From an uncultured Erysipelotrichaceae bacterium (lineage in GTDB: Bacteria > Bacillota_I > Bacilli_A > Erysipelotrichales > Erysipelotrichaceae), in the NCBI GenBank assembly GCA_902786245.1, contig CADABS010000018.1, positions 1-40,701 of the forward strand: 40,701 nucleotides of DNA. Direction: 5' to 3'. The translations under genes and the position numbers were made by a program. Shown piece by piece: positions 7,249 through 15,804 of this stretch. The notes under the pieces are model-generated. The model searched no databases. It saw only the letters and a list, made by a program, of their open reading frames with translations, and was not told the origin of the DNA. Each line of letters starts with the position of its first letter. The first letter of the stretch is position 1.

Positions 7249-10107
7249 ATGGCAGTATACGAGTATATATTCAATGGACTTGACTGTGCACACTGTGCAA
7301 AGAAACTTGAAACAAAAATCCGGCAGATCCCGGGCATCAAAAACGCGGAAGTAAAGTATCCTTCCTGCAGATGCACAATTGAAGCAGAGAATCAGAACTT
7401 CGAAGAAGAACTGAAAACACTGGTTTCACAGGAAGAACCGGACGTTGTGATTGAACATGTTCATGAGCACCACCATCATGAACATGAAGAAAAAGCGGAG
7501 TATGTATTTGAAATCACGGGTATTGACTGTCCGCACTGTGCCGCAAAGCTGCGGGATAAGATTGCAGAACTGGATGGTATATCTGATGTAGAACTATCCT
7601 ATGAAGAAAGCAGACTTAGCTATGTCTGCGATCATGATGAAGCTAAGGAAAAAGAGAAGCTGGTCCGGGAACTTGTAACAAAGGAAGAACCGGAAGCGGT
7701 CATGACGTTCAAGACACATCATCATATGCATGATGCGTGTGATGATCACTGTGCTTGTGAACATGACCATCATCATGAACAGGAAGAAAAGAAGATCATT
7801 ACAACCGCCAATACACGGCGCTACAGGATCACCGGTATTGACTGCGCGGACTGTGCCGCAAAGCTGGAACATAAACTGACTTCCATTGAAGGCATCTCCA
7901 ATGTCAATATTTCCTTTATCCACAGCCAGCTTCTGTATGACTGTGCAGCGGAAGATCTGGAACGGATTGAAAAAGAAGTAGAGACAATCAAGGCGGCAGA
8001 GGAACCGGAGGCGGTTATTGAACCGATCCGGGATACAAAAACATATAAGTTCAGTATCCGGAATATTGACTGTGCCGACTGTGCGGATAAACTCGCAAGA
8101 AAAACAGAAAGAATCGAAGGGGTCGTTTCTGCAGAAGCAGATTTCATGAATGCCCTGATCCGGGTTGAATGCATGCCGGCAGATGTTTCCCTGATTGAAG
8201 AACAGATGCGGGTGATGATTCATGAAGAAGAGCCGGAAGTTGAATTCAGCCGGATCACGGAAAATACACCGTCGGTGAAAGAAGAAGAGGATGAAGATGA
8301 CAGAACCATGGTGATACGTCTGGTCATCGGTGCTGTGCTGTTTGTTATATCGCTGATCGTACAGGGCATGCCGGCAGTGATTTCGGCGCTGTGCGCATGG
8401 ACTGTGCTTGGCTATGATGTACTGCTGAAAGCAGTCCGGGGCATCGGCCGTGGCCAGGTGTTCGATGAGCATTTCCTGATGGCTGTCGCAACGATTGCGG
8501 CGATTTATCTGAAGGATTATAAGGAAGCAGCCGGTGTCATGCTGTTCTATCAGATCGGTGAATACTTCCAGGATCTGGCAGTGCGCAGATCGCGCAGATC
8601 GATCGGCGAGCTCATGGATATCCGGCCGGATACCGCCCGGGTGCTGCGCAATGGTGTATTTGAAACAGCCGATCCGGCAGAAGTCAGAACCGGGGAATCT
8701 GTTCAGGTCAAGCCGGGAGAAAGAATTCCGCTGGACGGTACTGTCATTGAAGGTTCATCCTCACTGGATACTTCTTCTCTGACCGGCGAATCGAAACTGC
8801 TGGATGTGGAAGCCGGGGATGAGGTCATCTCGGGTTCAGTCAATACGACCGGTGTCATCCTGATCCGTGTGACAAAGCCATATGCGGAATCAACGGTATC
8901 CAGAATTCTGGAACTGGTGGAAAACAGTGAATCGAATAAGGCATCGCAGGAGAAGTTCATCACGAAGTTCTCCCGCTGGTATACGCCGATCGTTGTTTTT
9001 GCGGCCATTGCGGTTGCCGTCATTACCGGGATTGTGCTGAAGGATATCAATGAAGGCATTTACCGGGCATGTACATTCCTGGTTATTTCCTGCCCGTGTG
9101 CACTGGTCATTTCCGTACCTCTTTCGTTTTTTGCCGGTATCGGCGGCCTGAGCGGACACGGTGTGCTTGTCAAAGGTGCCAATGTCATTGAAACACTGGC
9201 AAATACAAAGCAGGTTGTTCTGGATAAGACAGGGACCCTGACATCCGGGACATTTGCGATCAGTGAGATCCGCGGTTCTTCGGATGAAGAGAAACTGATC
9301 CGTTATGCGGCGTATGCGGAATATCATTCCGCGCATCCGGCAGCGGACGGAATCCGGCAGGCATATCATGGAACGGTAGATCCGTCTCTGATTGAAAATC
9401 CGCAGGAGATACCCGGCCGGGGAGTCAGCGCAGTCATTGAAGGAAACCGTATTCTTGCCGGCAATTACAAGCTGATGAAAGAAAACAGTATCGCCTGTGC
9501 AGAAGAAACCGTACCGGGCACCCTGGTTTATGTTTCCTGCAATCAGGAATATATGGGCTGTCTGGTGCTGCGCGACCGTCTGAAAGAAAACGCTGCAGAA
9601 GCGGTCAGACAGATACAGGCATCCGGTATTACCTGTGCAATCGTATCCGGCGACCAGAAAGATATCACTGAAGAAACCGCAAGGCAGCTCGGCATTGAAA
9701 AGTATTATGCGGAATGTCTGCCCCAGGATAAAGTTGAGACTGTCAGAAAACTGAAGGAAACAGGAACGACTGCGTTTGTCGGCGACGGTATCAATGACGC
9801 ACCGGTTCTTGTGACGGCAGATGCCGGATTTGCGATGGGTGCGCTGGGCAGCGATGCGGCAATCGAAGCTGCGGATGTTGTCATCATGGATGATTCGCCG
9901 GCCCGGATCGCACTGGCACTGAAAAGCGCAAAACGCATTCTGCGCGTGGCAAACCAGAATATATACGGAGCGATTTCCATCAAGATCCTGACACTGATTC
10001 TCGGTGCATTCGGCATTGCGAATATGTGGATGGCAATCTTTGCGGATACAGGAGTCGCATTGCTGTGCGTACTCAATTCACTCCGTCTGCTGAAAATCAG
10101 CGAATGA
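7249..10107 (+). CDS. Heavy-metal translocating P1B-type ATPase with four N-terminal metal-binding domains (CadA/ZntA-like)
   Basis: A metal-exporting ATPase of 952 aa, longer than the usual 700-800. The N-terminus holds four HMA-like domains, each with a DCxxCA motif: Cys13/16, Cys94/97, Cys199/202 and Cys275/278. Two linkers between them are rich in His and acidic residues (about residues 66-82 and 155-185). The core follows: membrane helices, the CPC transport motif (Cys615-Pro-Cys617), the phosphorylation motif DKTGTLT (Asp659), an HP motif (HSAHP) and GDGINDAP (from Gly845). CPC with a CadA-like core points to Zn2+, Cd2+ or Pb2+ export; copper is less likely because the repeats lack the GMTCxxC form. 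The start at 7249 has GAGGATAA upstream; the longer frame would begin within the operator. Confidence 0.93.
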   Translation: MAVYEYIFNGLDCAHCAKKLETKIRQIPGIKNAEVKYPSCRCTIEAENQNFEEELKTLVSQEEPDVVIEHVHEHHHHEHEEKAEYVFEITGIDCPHCAAKLRDKIAELDGISDVELSYEESRLSYVCDHDEAKEKEKLVRELVTKEEPEAVMTFKTHHHMHDACDDHCACEHDHHHEQEEKKIITTANTRRYRITGIDCADCAAKLEHKLTSIEGISNVNISFIHSQLLYDCAAEDLERIEKEVETIKAAEEPEAVIEPIRDTKTYKFSIRNIDCADCADKLARKTERIEGVVSAEADFMNALIRVECMPADVSLIEEQMRVMIHEEEPEVEFSRITENTPSVKEEEDEDDRTMVIRLVIGAVLFVISLIVQGMPAVISALCAWTVLGYDVLLKAVRGIGRGQVFDEHFLMAVATIAAIYLKDYKEAAGVMLFYQIGEYFQDLAVRRSRRSIGELMDIRPDTARVLRNGVFETADPAEVRTGESVQVKPGERIPLDGTVIEGSSSLDTSSLTGESKLLDVEAGDEVISGSVNTTGVILIRVTKPYAESTVSRILELVENSESNKASQEKFITKFSRWYTPIVVFAAIAVAVITGIVLKDINEGIYRACTFLVISCPCALVISVPLSFFAGIGGLSGHGVLVKGANVIETLANTKQVVLDKTGTLTSGTFAISEIRGSSDEEKLIRYAAYAEYHSAHPAADGIRQAYHGTVDPSLIENPQEIPGRGVSAVIEGNRILAGNYKLMKENSIACAEETVPGTLVYVSCNQEYMGCLVLRDRLKENAAEAVRQIQASGITCAIVSGDQKDITEETARQLGIEKYYAECLPQDKVETVRKLKETGTTAFVGDGINDAPVLVTADAGFAMGALGSDAAIEAADVVIMDDSPARIALALKSAKRILRVANQNIYGAISIKILTLILGAFGIANMWMAIFADTGVALLCVLNSLRLLKISE

Positions 10108-10109
10108 GC

Positions 10110-10143
10110 ATGAAACAGTATTCCGGCGGAATACTGTTTTCAT
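10110..10143 (+). terminator. Terminator after the metal ATPase gene
   Basis: A long stem (AAACAGTATTCC at 10113-10124 with GGAATACTGTTT at 10128-10139) and a 3-nt loop, followed by TT. The right arm is itself T-rich. Confidence 0.75.
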
Positions 10144-10224
10144 GATAGAATGTTGACGTAATGAAAACGTGTCTGCAGGGAAGAACTGCATGACAGAAAA
10201 AACATCAGAAAGGACAGTACTATC

Positions 10225-10635
10225 ATGGAAACAAAGAATCATGTTTCGCCTTTTGAACTCGGCGGAGTAAATCCGGTCATTCAGTATTTCAGCGGACAGA
10301 GCTGGCTTGCGCCGCTGACATCGCCGGAAGCGCAGACGGATATCGCCAATGTTACGTTTGAACCGGGATGCCGCAATAACTGGCATATCCACCATGGCTG
10401 CCAGCAGATTCTTGTCTGTGTCGGCGGTGAGGGATGGTATCAGGAATGGGGAAAGGAACCGGTAAAGATGGTTCCCGGCACCGTTGTGGAAATTCCTCTG
10501 GACGTGAAGCACTGGCATGGTGCGGCGAAGGATCACTGGTTTGCGCATCTGTCTGTCATGAGCAGACTTGCGGAAGGATCGCATGAATGGCTGGAACCGG
10601 TCGATGAAGATGCATATAACAGATTGGGAGAATAA
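10225..10635 (+). CDS. Cupin-domain protein
   Basis: A single-domain cupin of 136 aa. Cupin motif 1 appears as GCRNNWHIHHGCQQILVCVGG, with His residues likely to bind a metal, and motif 2 as PGTVVEIPLDVKHWHGA with a further His. It could be a small metal-dependent enzyme (oxygenase, isomerase or decarboxylase) or a binding protein; sequence alone does not decide. AAAGGACAG precedes the ATG. The next gene, a carboxymuconolactone-decarboxylase-like protein, starts 2 nt after the stop, and this cupin-plus-CMD pairing is recurrent in bacteria. Confidence 0.82.
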   Translation: METKNHVSPFELGGVNPVIQYFSGQSWLAPLTSPEAQTDIANVTFEPGCRNNWHIHHGCQQILVCVGGEGWYQEWGKEPVKMVPGTVVEIPLDVKHWHGAAKDHWFAHLSVMSRLAEGSHEWLEPVDEDAYNRLGE

Positions 10636-10637
10636 TA

Positions 10638-11375
10638 ATGTATAAAGACAAAGCAAAAGAAATGCATGAAAAGATGTTTCCGGGATATCCGGTAAGCGAA
10701 AATGATCCGGATTATGATTTCTCGGTACGCTATGAGAACTGGGCATATGACGAAGTGCTGAACGGCAATGATCTGGATGATCACAGCAGATGCCTGGCAC
10801 TGCTGGCGACATGCATGGGATGCGGTGCAGTCGATGAATTCGGTTTTGTGATTCCTTCCTGTCTGAACAGCTTCGGTCTGAAACCGGAAGAGATCAAGGA
10901 AACCGTATACCAGGGTGCAGCGTATCTGGGTATTGCCAGAGTATTCCCGTTCCTGCAGAGAACCAATGAAGTATTCAGACAGCTGAATGTACAGGAGAAT
11001 CCTGAAAGCAGACTGACAAATACCGATGAAACCAGACAGCCGACCGGTACGGATAAGCAGGTGGAAATCTTCGGCGAAGGAATGAAGGATTTCTGGAAGG
11101 GCGGTAATATCAATTACTGGCTTGCGGCGAACTGCTTCGGTGATTATTACACAAGAAAAGGGCTCAGCGTCAGGGACAGGGAAATGATCACGTTCTGTTT
11201 CCTGCTTGCCCAGGGCGGATGCGAACCGCAGCTGAAGAGCCATATCAGAGGCAATATCAATGTCGGAAACACAGCGGAATTCCTGACAAAAGTCGTGGAA
11301 CAGATGGTTCCGTATATCGGCTATCCGCGCAGTCTGAATGCGCTGAATGCGATCAGAGAAGTACAGAAAGGATAA
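10638..11375 (+). CDS. Carboxymuconolactone decarboxylase (AhpD-like) family protein, two-domain
   Basis: A protein of 245 aa with two CMD/AhpD-like helical halves. The first half carries LALLATCMGCGAVDEF (two Cys, CxxC) and the second RDREMITFCFLLAQGGCEPQLKSHI, matching the conserved CMD segment. True gamma-carboxymuconolactone decarboxylation is doubtful because no aromatic-degradation genes are near. AhpD-like thiol redox chemistry or a sugar-acid lactone role are alternatives. GGGAGA in the end of the cupin gene serves as ribosome binding site, so the two genes are probably translationally coupled and act together. Confidence 0.82.
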   Translation: MYKDKAKEMHEKMFPGYPVSENDPDYDFSVRYENWAYDEVLNGNDLDDHSRCLALLATCMGCGAVDEFGFVIPSCLNSFGLKPEEIKETVYQGAAYLGIARVFPFLQRTNEVFRQLNVQENPESRLTNTDETRQPTGTDKQVEIFGEGMKDFWKGGNINYWLAANCFGDYYTRKGLSVRDREMITFCFLLAQGGCEPQLKSHIRGNINVGNTAEFLTKVVEQMVPYIGYPRSLNALNAIREVQKG

Positions 11376-11377
11376 TG

Positions 11378-11407
11378 AAAAGAAGACAGGTCATCTGTCT
11401 TCTTTTT
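11378..11407. terminator. Bidirectional terminator overlapping the end of the PRD regulator gene
   Basis: AAAAGAAGACAG (11378-11389), loop GTCAT, CTGTCTTCTTTTT (11395-11407). It serves the converging genes on both sides; the right arm encodes the last codons of the minus-strand regulator. Confidence 0.88.
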
Positions 11408-13319
11408 CGGCATCAAGGATCAGCGACATGAATTCGGTGTATGCATGATGTTCTTTGATGAATTCACATACATCCCGTTTCTGTACGAATACACATTCTT
11501 CCTGCATGGCCGTAAACAGATTGATCGTCTTGTTTACGGAGGAAACCACAAGCAGGACACGAATCTCTTCTCCGCTGCAGTCCAGAGGTTCATCCAGAAC
11601 AAGCACGGAGATGAAGGAATGCGAGCTGAGAGGCTTTGATATTTTCATCAGGGCAATGCTGTTGGGGAGAACATTGAGAATGTTCTGTTCCGATGACAGA
11701 ATACTTTCCACATAGGATGCTTTCAGTTTCTTGAAGACGGAAGAGATGACTTCTGCCATGGCGCTGTATGCATCATTGATGTTTACGGCATGTACACGGT
11801 CGGTATACAGCGAAGGGGTCATGACGCATAAAGGACGGAAGGAACTGAAGTTTGTCGAAAGGAAATCAATGATCTTCTTGATATCATCCTGCAGGACAAA
11901 CTGTGAGATATGGACGGTCGGAATGGACAGTGTACGGTTGATCGGCATCGTCGATATGATGAATGTATATCTGGAAAGATCCATGTCGTTCAGCTGGTAG
12001 TACATGCATGTATCAAGGATGTCGATGCGGCTGCCGAGATCTACCATCAGCTGCTCACGCACGGATTCGGTTGCGCCGGTACCCAGGCTGCATATCAGCA
12101 GGACCGGTTCTTTTTTTGTTTTCATCCGGGCGATCCAGGTGTTGAAGAATGTTGTATAGAATGCAATATGGCTTTCTGAGAGAGGTTTACCGGTGTGCTG
12201 ATGGAAAACATCGGATACGATTCTGGCCATGTCATAGGCGACCGGATAATTCTCCTGCATTTCATAATAGAGAGGATGGCGGACCTTTTCGTTGTAGCGT
12301 GTTATGACATACGTCGTATAGATATATTGTTCGAATATACGGGCAAATGTGGGATCATGGAAGCTGATCCGCATTGATCTGTAAATCTGATCGAGGCAGT
12401 CCCGGCTGATCAGCAGTGCTTCCGGCTGTTCGATCGTATCTGTAATCAGGGTGGAAGAACGCTTTGCGAGCAGCTTGATCGCAATCCGGTTGATCTCATG
12501 TTCATTGATCTGAACATTCAGATAATTGCTGAGCAGACCGGCAAGAATTCTGGCGACAACAAACTCGGAGCGGTCTTCGATCAGTTTGATATCCGGGGAT
12601 TCTGTCAGGGTTTTACCCTTGGATATTCTGGACGCAAGAACGGTCAGGTAAATCAGAAAATCGCACATGGCGGTATCGGACATCTGGATGGAATATGCCT
12701 GCAGTGTAACGATAATCATGTTTTCCAGTTTTGCCTGCGGGTTTGTAAACAGGTCGAGATAGTTATAAATGGTACGGGAATTGGAGAATATACCGAAGAG
12801 ACCGTCGCAGTAGGTTTCGCGCTTTGCCAGTTCGCTGCCGATGATCCGGACACCGCCCCGTTTCTTGAAGTCCAGTGTCAGATTATGGCTTTCAAGTCTG
12901 TGCAGATGCTGGGCAAGGTCGTTGTTTATGGTAGAGCGGCTGACATACAGGACGTCTGCCAGATCATCCAGCCGCATATAATCATCATCGTTTTCGATCA
13001 GAAGCTGTGTAGCATATGTCCTGCGGGCTGCCGGTGAAAGATATTCATTCTGTGTTCCCGCATTGTTGACAAGGTCATTGAGAAATCCCAGTTCAGAACG
13101 TTCCAGAATAAAGTATCCTTTGGAACGTTTTGAATCCAGCGTATATCCCAGGTCTTCCAGTATGTCTTTGATTACATTGATTTCCGAGCGGATCTGTCTG
13201 CGGTTGATACCTACATTCATCGCAATGTCATAAGAAGTACAGTAATCCTGACATGATATCAGATACCGGATGATCGATGCGTCCAGCTCGTTTAATGATA
13301 TTTTTTTCAATTCTGTCAT
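11391..13319 (-). CDS. PRD/PTS-domain transcriptional regulator (BglG/LicR/MtlR-like)
   Basis: A multi-domain regulator of 642 aa. By position: two helix-turn-helix domains (about 25-70 and 116-160, LDDLADVLYVSRSTINNDL), two PRD-like domains (about 190-290 and 310-400), an EIIB-like domain with Cys410 in LLICSLGTG, and an EIIA-like C-terminal domain (about 500-640). This is the layout of DNA-binding PTS-controlled activators. Unusually, the EIIA active-site His position reads LPNSIAL, with Asn553. By eye the usual PRD His positions are also occupied by other residues (Tyr, Lys, Thr, Phe). It is divergent from the PTS IIC gene and probably controls it. No Shine-Dalgarno is visible; see the promoter entry. 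Confidence 0.88.
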   Translation of the reverse strand: MTELKKISLNELDASIIRYLISCQDYCTSYDIAMNVGINRRQIRSEINVIKDILEDLGYTLDSKRSKGYFILERSELGFLNDLVNNAGTQNEYLSPAARRTYATQLLIENDDDYMRLDDLADVLYVSRSTINNDLAQHLHRLESHNLTLDFKKRGGVRIIGSELAKRETYCDGLFGIFSNSRTIYNYLDLFTNPQAKLENMIIVTLQAYSIQMSDTAMCDFLIYLTVLASRISKGKTLTESPDIKLIEDRSEFVVARILAGLLSNYLNVQINEHEINRIAIKLLAKRSSTLITDTIEQPEALLISRDCLDQIYRSMRISFHDPTFARIFEQYIYTTYVITRYNEKVRHPLYYEMQENYPVAYDMARIVSDVFHQHTGKPLSESHIAFYTTFFNTWIARMKTKKEPVLLICSLGTGATESVREQLMVDLGSRIDILDTCMYYQLNDMDLSRYTFIISTMPINRTLSIPTVHISQFVLQDDIKKIIDFLSTNFSSFRPLCVMTPSLYTDRVHAVNINDAYSAMAEVISSVFKKLKASYVESILSSEQNILNVLPNSIALMKISKPLSSHSFISVLVLDEPLDCSGEEIRVLLVVSSVNKTINLFTAMQEECVFVQKRDVCEFIKEHHAYTEFMSLILDAEKEDR

Positions 13320-13325
13320 GCATTC

Positions 13326-13365
13326 ATTATAAATCTGATGAAAAAGACTGTCACTTGTTGTGACA
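13326..13365. promoter_or_regulatory. Divergent control region: leaderless-type promoter and dyad operator
   Basis: On the minus strand GTGACA (13349-13354) and TATAAT (13326-13331) are 17 bp apart. The -10 ends only 6 nt before the regulator ATG, so the transcript would begin at or near the start codon. The dyad TGTCAC-N5-GTGACA (13349-13365) overlaps this -35. It also overlaps a candidate plus-strand -35 (TTGTGA, 13358-13363) that pairs with TAAAAC at 13381-13386. It resembles TTGnCACA...TGTGnCAA boxes of MtlR-like PRD regulators and is a good candidate operator for both genes. Confidence 0.55.
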
Positions 13366-13414
13366 AATATTTCTCGGTTTTAAAACAATACAGCGAATAA
13401 TATAAAAACATAGG

Positions 13415-13429
13415 TAACGTATAACGTTA
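13415..13429. repeat. Inverted repeat just before the PTS IIC ribosome binding site
   Basis: TAACGT-ATA-ACGTTA is a 6-bp inverted repeat with a 3-nt centre, 17 bp before the PTS IIC start codon. It could be an operator or a small RNA hairpin next to the GAAAGGGG ribosome binding site. Nothing identifies a binding protein. Confidence 0.4.
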
Positions 13430-13445
13430 AGAAAGGGGAACATAT

Positions 13446-14762
13446 ATGTCTACCGAAAACAAAAGTTCATTTGTTGACAAAATAATGGGTTTTGTTGACA
13501 AGATTGCAGGACCGCTGACAAAGTTCGGACAGATTCCGTTTATCCGTGCAGTCGTCAATGGTATGGCCGGTTCCATCGGTGTTACCATGATCGGTTCGAT
13601 TGCGCTGATCATCTTCCTGCTCTGTTCAGACGGAGGCCTGACCGCAAATGCTCTGATTCCGTTCATGAAGCCGTATGCAGGCAAGATCATCCTGATTCAG
13701 TCTCTGTCGATGGGAATCATGGCTGTGTATATTGTTGTCGCAATGGGCAGCGAATACGCAGAAATCAAGGGATTCTCCAAGACAACCGGTGCGGTCGGTG
13801 CGCTGTTCGCATTCATCCTTCTGAACTACAATGCTGTAGGTCAGCTGGCTGAAGGCGGAAATGCTCTGGCAATCGGCAACTGGGGTGCTGGCGGTATCAT
13901 CACAGCGATGGTCGCTTCTGCAATTTCCATCAATGTCATCAACTTCTGCTATAAGAGAAACATCAAGATTACGCTGCCGGATTCCGTTCCGCCCGCAATC
14001 GCAGACAGTTTCTCCTCAGTTATTCCGTATGCAATCGTCGGATTCATCTGCTGGGGTATCCGTACTCTGCTGAACTTCGACATCGCTACATGGATCACAA
14101 CGATCCTGCTGCCGGTTCTCGGTGCAGCTGACAATGTCGGTATGTTCACATTCCAGCAGTTCCTGTCGGCTCTGCTGTGGTCTGCAGGTCTGCACGGCGA
14201 TAACATCACAGGTGCTGTTACTTCGACCTTCCTGACAACATTCACACTGGAAAACCAGGAAGCATTCCTGGCCGGCACAGCTGTCAAGGATCTGCCGCAT
14301 GTATGGACAACCAACCTGTCCCGTCTGTCGCAGTGGGTTTCCACCTGCTGGCCGCTGCTGATCCTCATGTACAAGGATTCCAAGAAGGTTCCGCAGTTCA
14401 AGCCGCTGGCTAACCTGTCTCTGCCGCCCGCAATCTTCTGCATCATTGAACCGATCATGTTCGGTCTGCCGATCATGCTGAACCCGTTCCTGATCATCCC
14501 GTTCATCCTGACACATACAATCGCCGCTGCACTGACATATGGCGCAACAGCAATCGGATTTGTCGGTAAGATGTACATCTCTCTGCCTTGGGCAACACCG
14601 TCCCCGCTGCTTGGTCTGCTGGGTTCCGGTTTCTCCATCGGCGGATTCATCTGGCCGTTCCTCATGTGTGCATTGGGCCTTGTTATCTTCTGGCCGTTCT
14701 GGAATGCATTCGTTGCGGATGAAATGAAGAAGATCGCTGAGGCTGAAGCATCTGCTGAATAA
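13446..14762 (+). CDS. PTS lactose/cellobiose-family IIC permease
   Basis: The membrane permease of a Lac/Cel-family PTS, 438 aa, with about ten hydrophobic segments. Typical CelB/LicC features include the N-terminal amphipathic stretch (DKIAGPLTKFGQIPFIRAV), SLPPAIFCIIEPIMFGLPI and the hydrophobic end SGFSIGGFIWPFLM. It forms the sugar channel and works with IIB and IIA; the only such partners in the window are at 1860-2886, on the far side of nine other genes. AAAGGGGAA precedes the ATG. It is divergent from the PRD regulator. Substrates in this family are beta-linked disaccharides, which suits the six GH1 phospho-glycosidases downstream. Confidence 0.94.
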   Translation: MSTENKSSFVDKIMGFVDKIAGPLTKFGQIPFIRAVVNGMAGSIGVTMIGSIALIIFLLCSDGGLTANALIPFMKPYAGKIILIQSLSMGIMAVYIVVAMGSEYAEIKGFSKTTGAVGALFAFILLNYNAVGQLAEGGNALAIGNWGAGGIITAMVASAISINVINFCYKRNIKITLPDSVPPAIADSFSSVIPYAIVGFICWGIRTLLNFDIATWITTILLPVLGAADNVGMFTFQQFLSALLWSAGLHGDNITGAVTSTFLTTFTLENQEAFLAGTAVKDLPHVWTTNLSRLSQWVSTCWPLLILMYKDSKKVPQFKPLANLSLPPAIFCIIEPIMFGLPIMLNPFLIIPFILTHTIAAALTYGATAIGFVGKMYISLPWATPSPLLGLLGSGFSIGGFIWPFLMCALGLVIFWPFWNAFVADEMKKIAEAEASAE

Positions 14763-14790
14763 TTGACAGAATTTAGGTATTATTAAGGAC

Positions 14791-14822
14791 AAAAGAAGAC
14801 CTGTGAGAGCAGGTCTTCTTTT
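14791..14822 (+). terminator. Terminator after PTS IIC
   Basis: AAAAGAAGACCTG (14791-14803), loop TGAGAG, CAGGTCTTCTTTT (14810-14822): a 13-bp perfect stem including the A/T tracts. Confidence 0.88.
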
Positions 14823-14853
14823 ATACAATTTGGATATACAAAGGAGTTTTACT

Positions 14854-15285
14854 ATGATTGTCTGTCCAAAATGCCATAAAGATCTGCCCGATGACTCTGA
14901 ATTCTGTATCTACTGCGGAAGAAATCTGAAACATCCGGAACTGCAGGAAGGCGGAAATCCGGTCGGTACCGGACTGAAGCCGAATCCCCGCAAAAATCAT
15001 CTCGGCAGATATTCGATATTGCTGCTGATCCTGGTTGTCGTCATTTTCGATTTTATTCTGGGTACCGTGTTCAATACGTTCGGCTGGAACGTAAAGATCG
15101 TTTACTGGATCAGTTTTGTGCTGTATCTGCTGTGCGCAGGAATGGCAGTCTTTTCCATGTATGTCGATGCAGTGGATAAAAAGAACGGCTTTGAACCGAC
15201 AAATGAAACCGGACTTGCCATTGCCGCAATTGTGTTTGCGTTTGTCATTATTCTGATGAACCTGCAGTCGGTTCTGCTGGGATAG
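14854..15285 (+). CDS. Zinc-ribbon membrane protein
   Basis: A protein of 143 aa. The N-terminus is a zinc ribbon with two CxxC pairs (CPKCHKDLPDDSEFCIYCG). A short linker leads to three hydrophobic segments (about residues 50-70, 75-100 and 118-142). Function unknown; such small zinc-ribbon membrane proteins are frequent in Firmicutes. AAAGGAG precedes the ATG at 14854; the upstream in-frame ATG at 14803 lies in the terminator and is rejected. It heads a run of tightly packed genes that continues into mannose-6-phosphate isomerase and GH1. Confidence 0.75.
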   Translation: MIVCPKCHKDLPDDSEFCIYCGRNLKHPELQEGGNPVGTGLKPNPRKNHLGRYSILLLILVVVIFDFILGTVFNTFGWNVKIVYWISFVLYLLCAGMAVFSMYVDAVDKKNGFEPTNETGLAIAAIVFAFVIILMNLQSVLLG

Positions 15286-15294
15286 GAGATTTGT

Positions 15295-15798
15295 ATGTAC
15301 TGTCGTAAATGCGGAAAAGAAATCACGAGAAACGATACGCGCTGCCCTCACTGCGGGGCGGATGTTGTCGAAGTCAGACAGCGTTCCTATGCGGAAAAAT
15401 ACGAAGAAGAAAAGAAAACACAGAAGCCGGTAAAGACGGTTGTCGGCGCATCGGATTATCCCAAAGATGCCAGCATCAGGGATAACAGATATCTGAGCAT
15501 GGCAATCGTTACCGGATTCAGCGCATTTATCATGCTGTGGATTCCCTGGCCGAAAGCCTGGGGGATCGGAACCAGTCTTTGGATGCGGATCCTGATCATC
15601 GTTCTGGCACTGATTGCGCTGTACCATACGGTCAAGGCAAACCAGATCATCAATTACAATCTGAATCAGGCAAAGAAATACAACCAGAGACATCCGAAGA
15701 ACCAGATCAGCTATACGAAACCGGGTCTTCTGACGGCTGCCAATATTCTAGCAATCCTGACGATTCTGATCAGTACCTATGCACTGTTTATGAGGTGA
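15295..15798 (+). CDS. Zinc-ribbon membrane protein, second copy type
   Basis: A protein of 167 aa with the same plan as its upstream neighbour: a zinc ribbon at the N-terminus (CRKCGKEITRNDTRCPHCG), a charged linker of about 40 residues and three hydrophobic segments. Sequence similarity to the neighbour outside the ribbon is slight. Function unknown. It starts 9 nt after the preceding stop with TAGGAG as ribosome binding site. Its last codons (GAGGTG) form the ribosome binding site of the next gene, mannose-6-phosphate isomerase. Confidence 0.75.
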   Translation: MYCRKCGKEITRNDTRCPHCGADVVEVRQRSYAEKYEEEKKTQKPVKTVVGASDYPKDASIRDNRYLSMAIVTGFSAFIMLWIPWPKAWGIGTSLWMRILIIVLALIALYHTVKANQIINYNLNQAKKYNQRHPKNQISYTKPGLLTAANILAILTILISTYALFMR

Positions 15799-15804
15799 TT
15801 GACT

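Noticed and set aside
7594-8472. Long minus-strand frame inside the metal ATPase gene
   Set aside because: It mirrors the His/Cys-rich coding sequence of the ATPase, has no family features, and the plus-strand gene is certain.
13949-14828. Minus-strand frames inside the PTS IIC gene
   Set aside because: Shadows of a biased membrane-protein sequence; no start signals.
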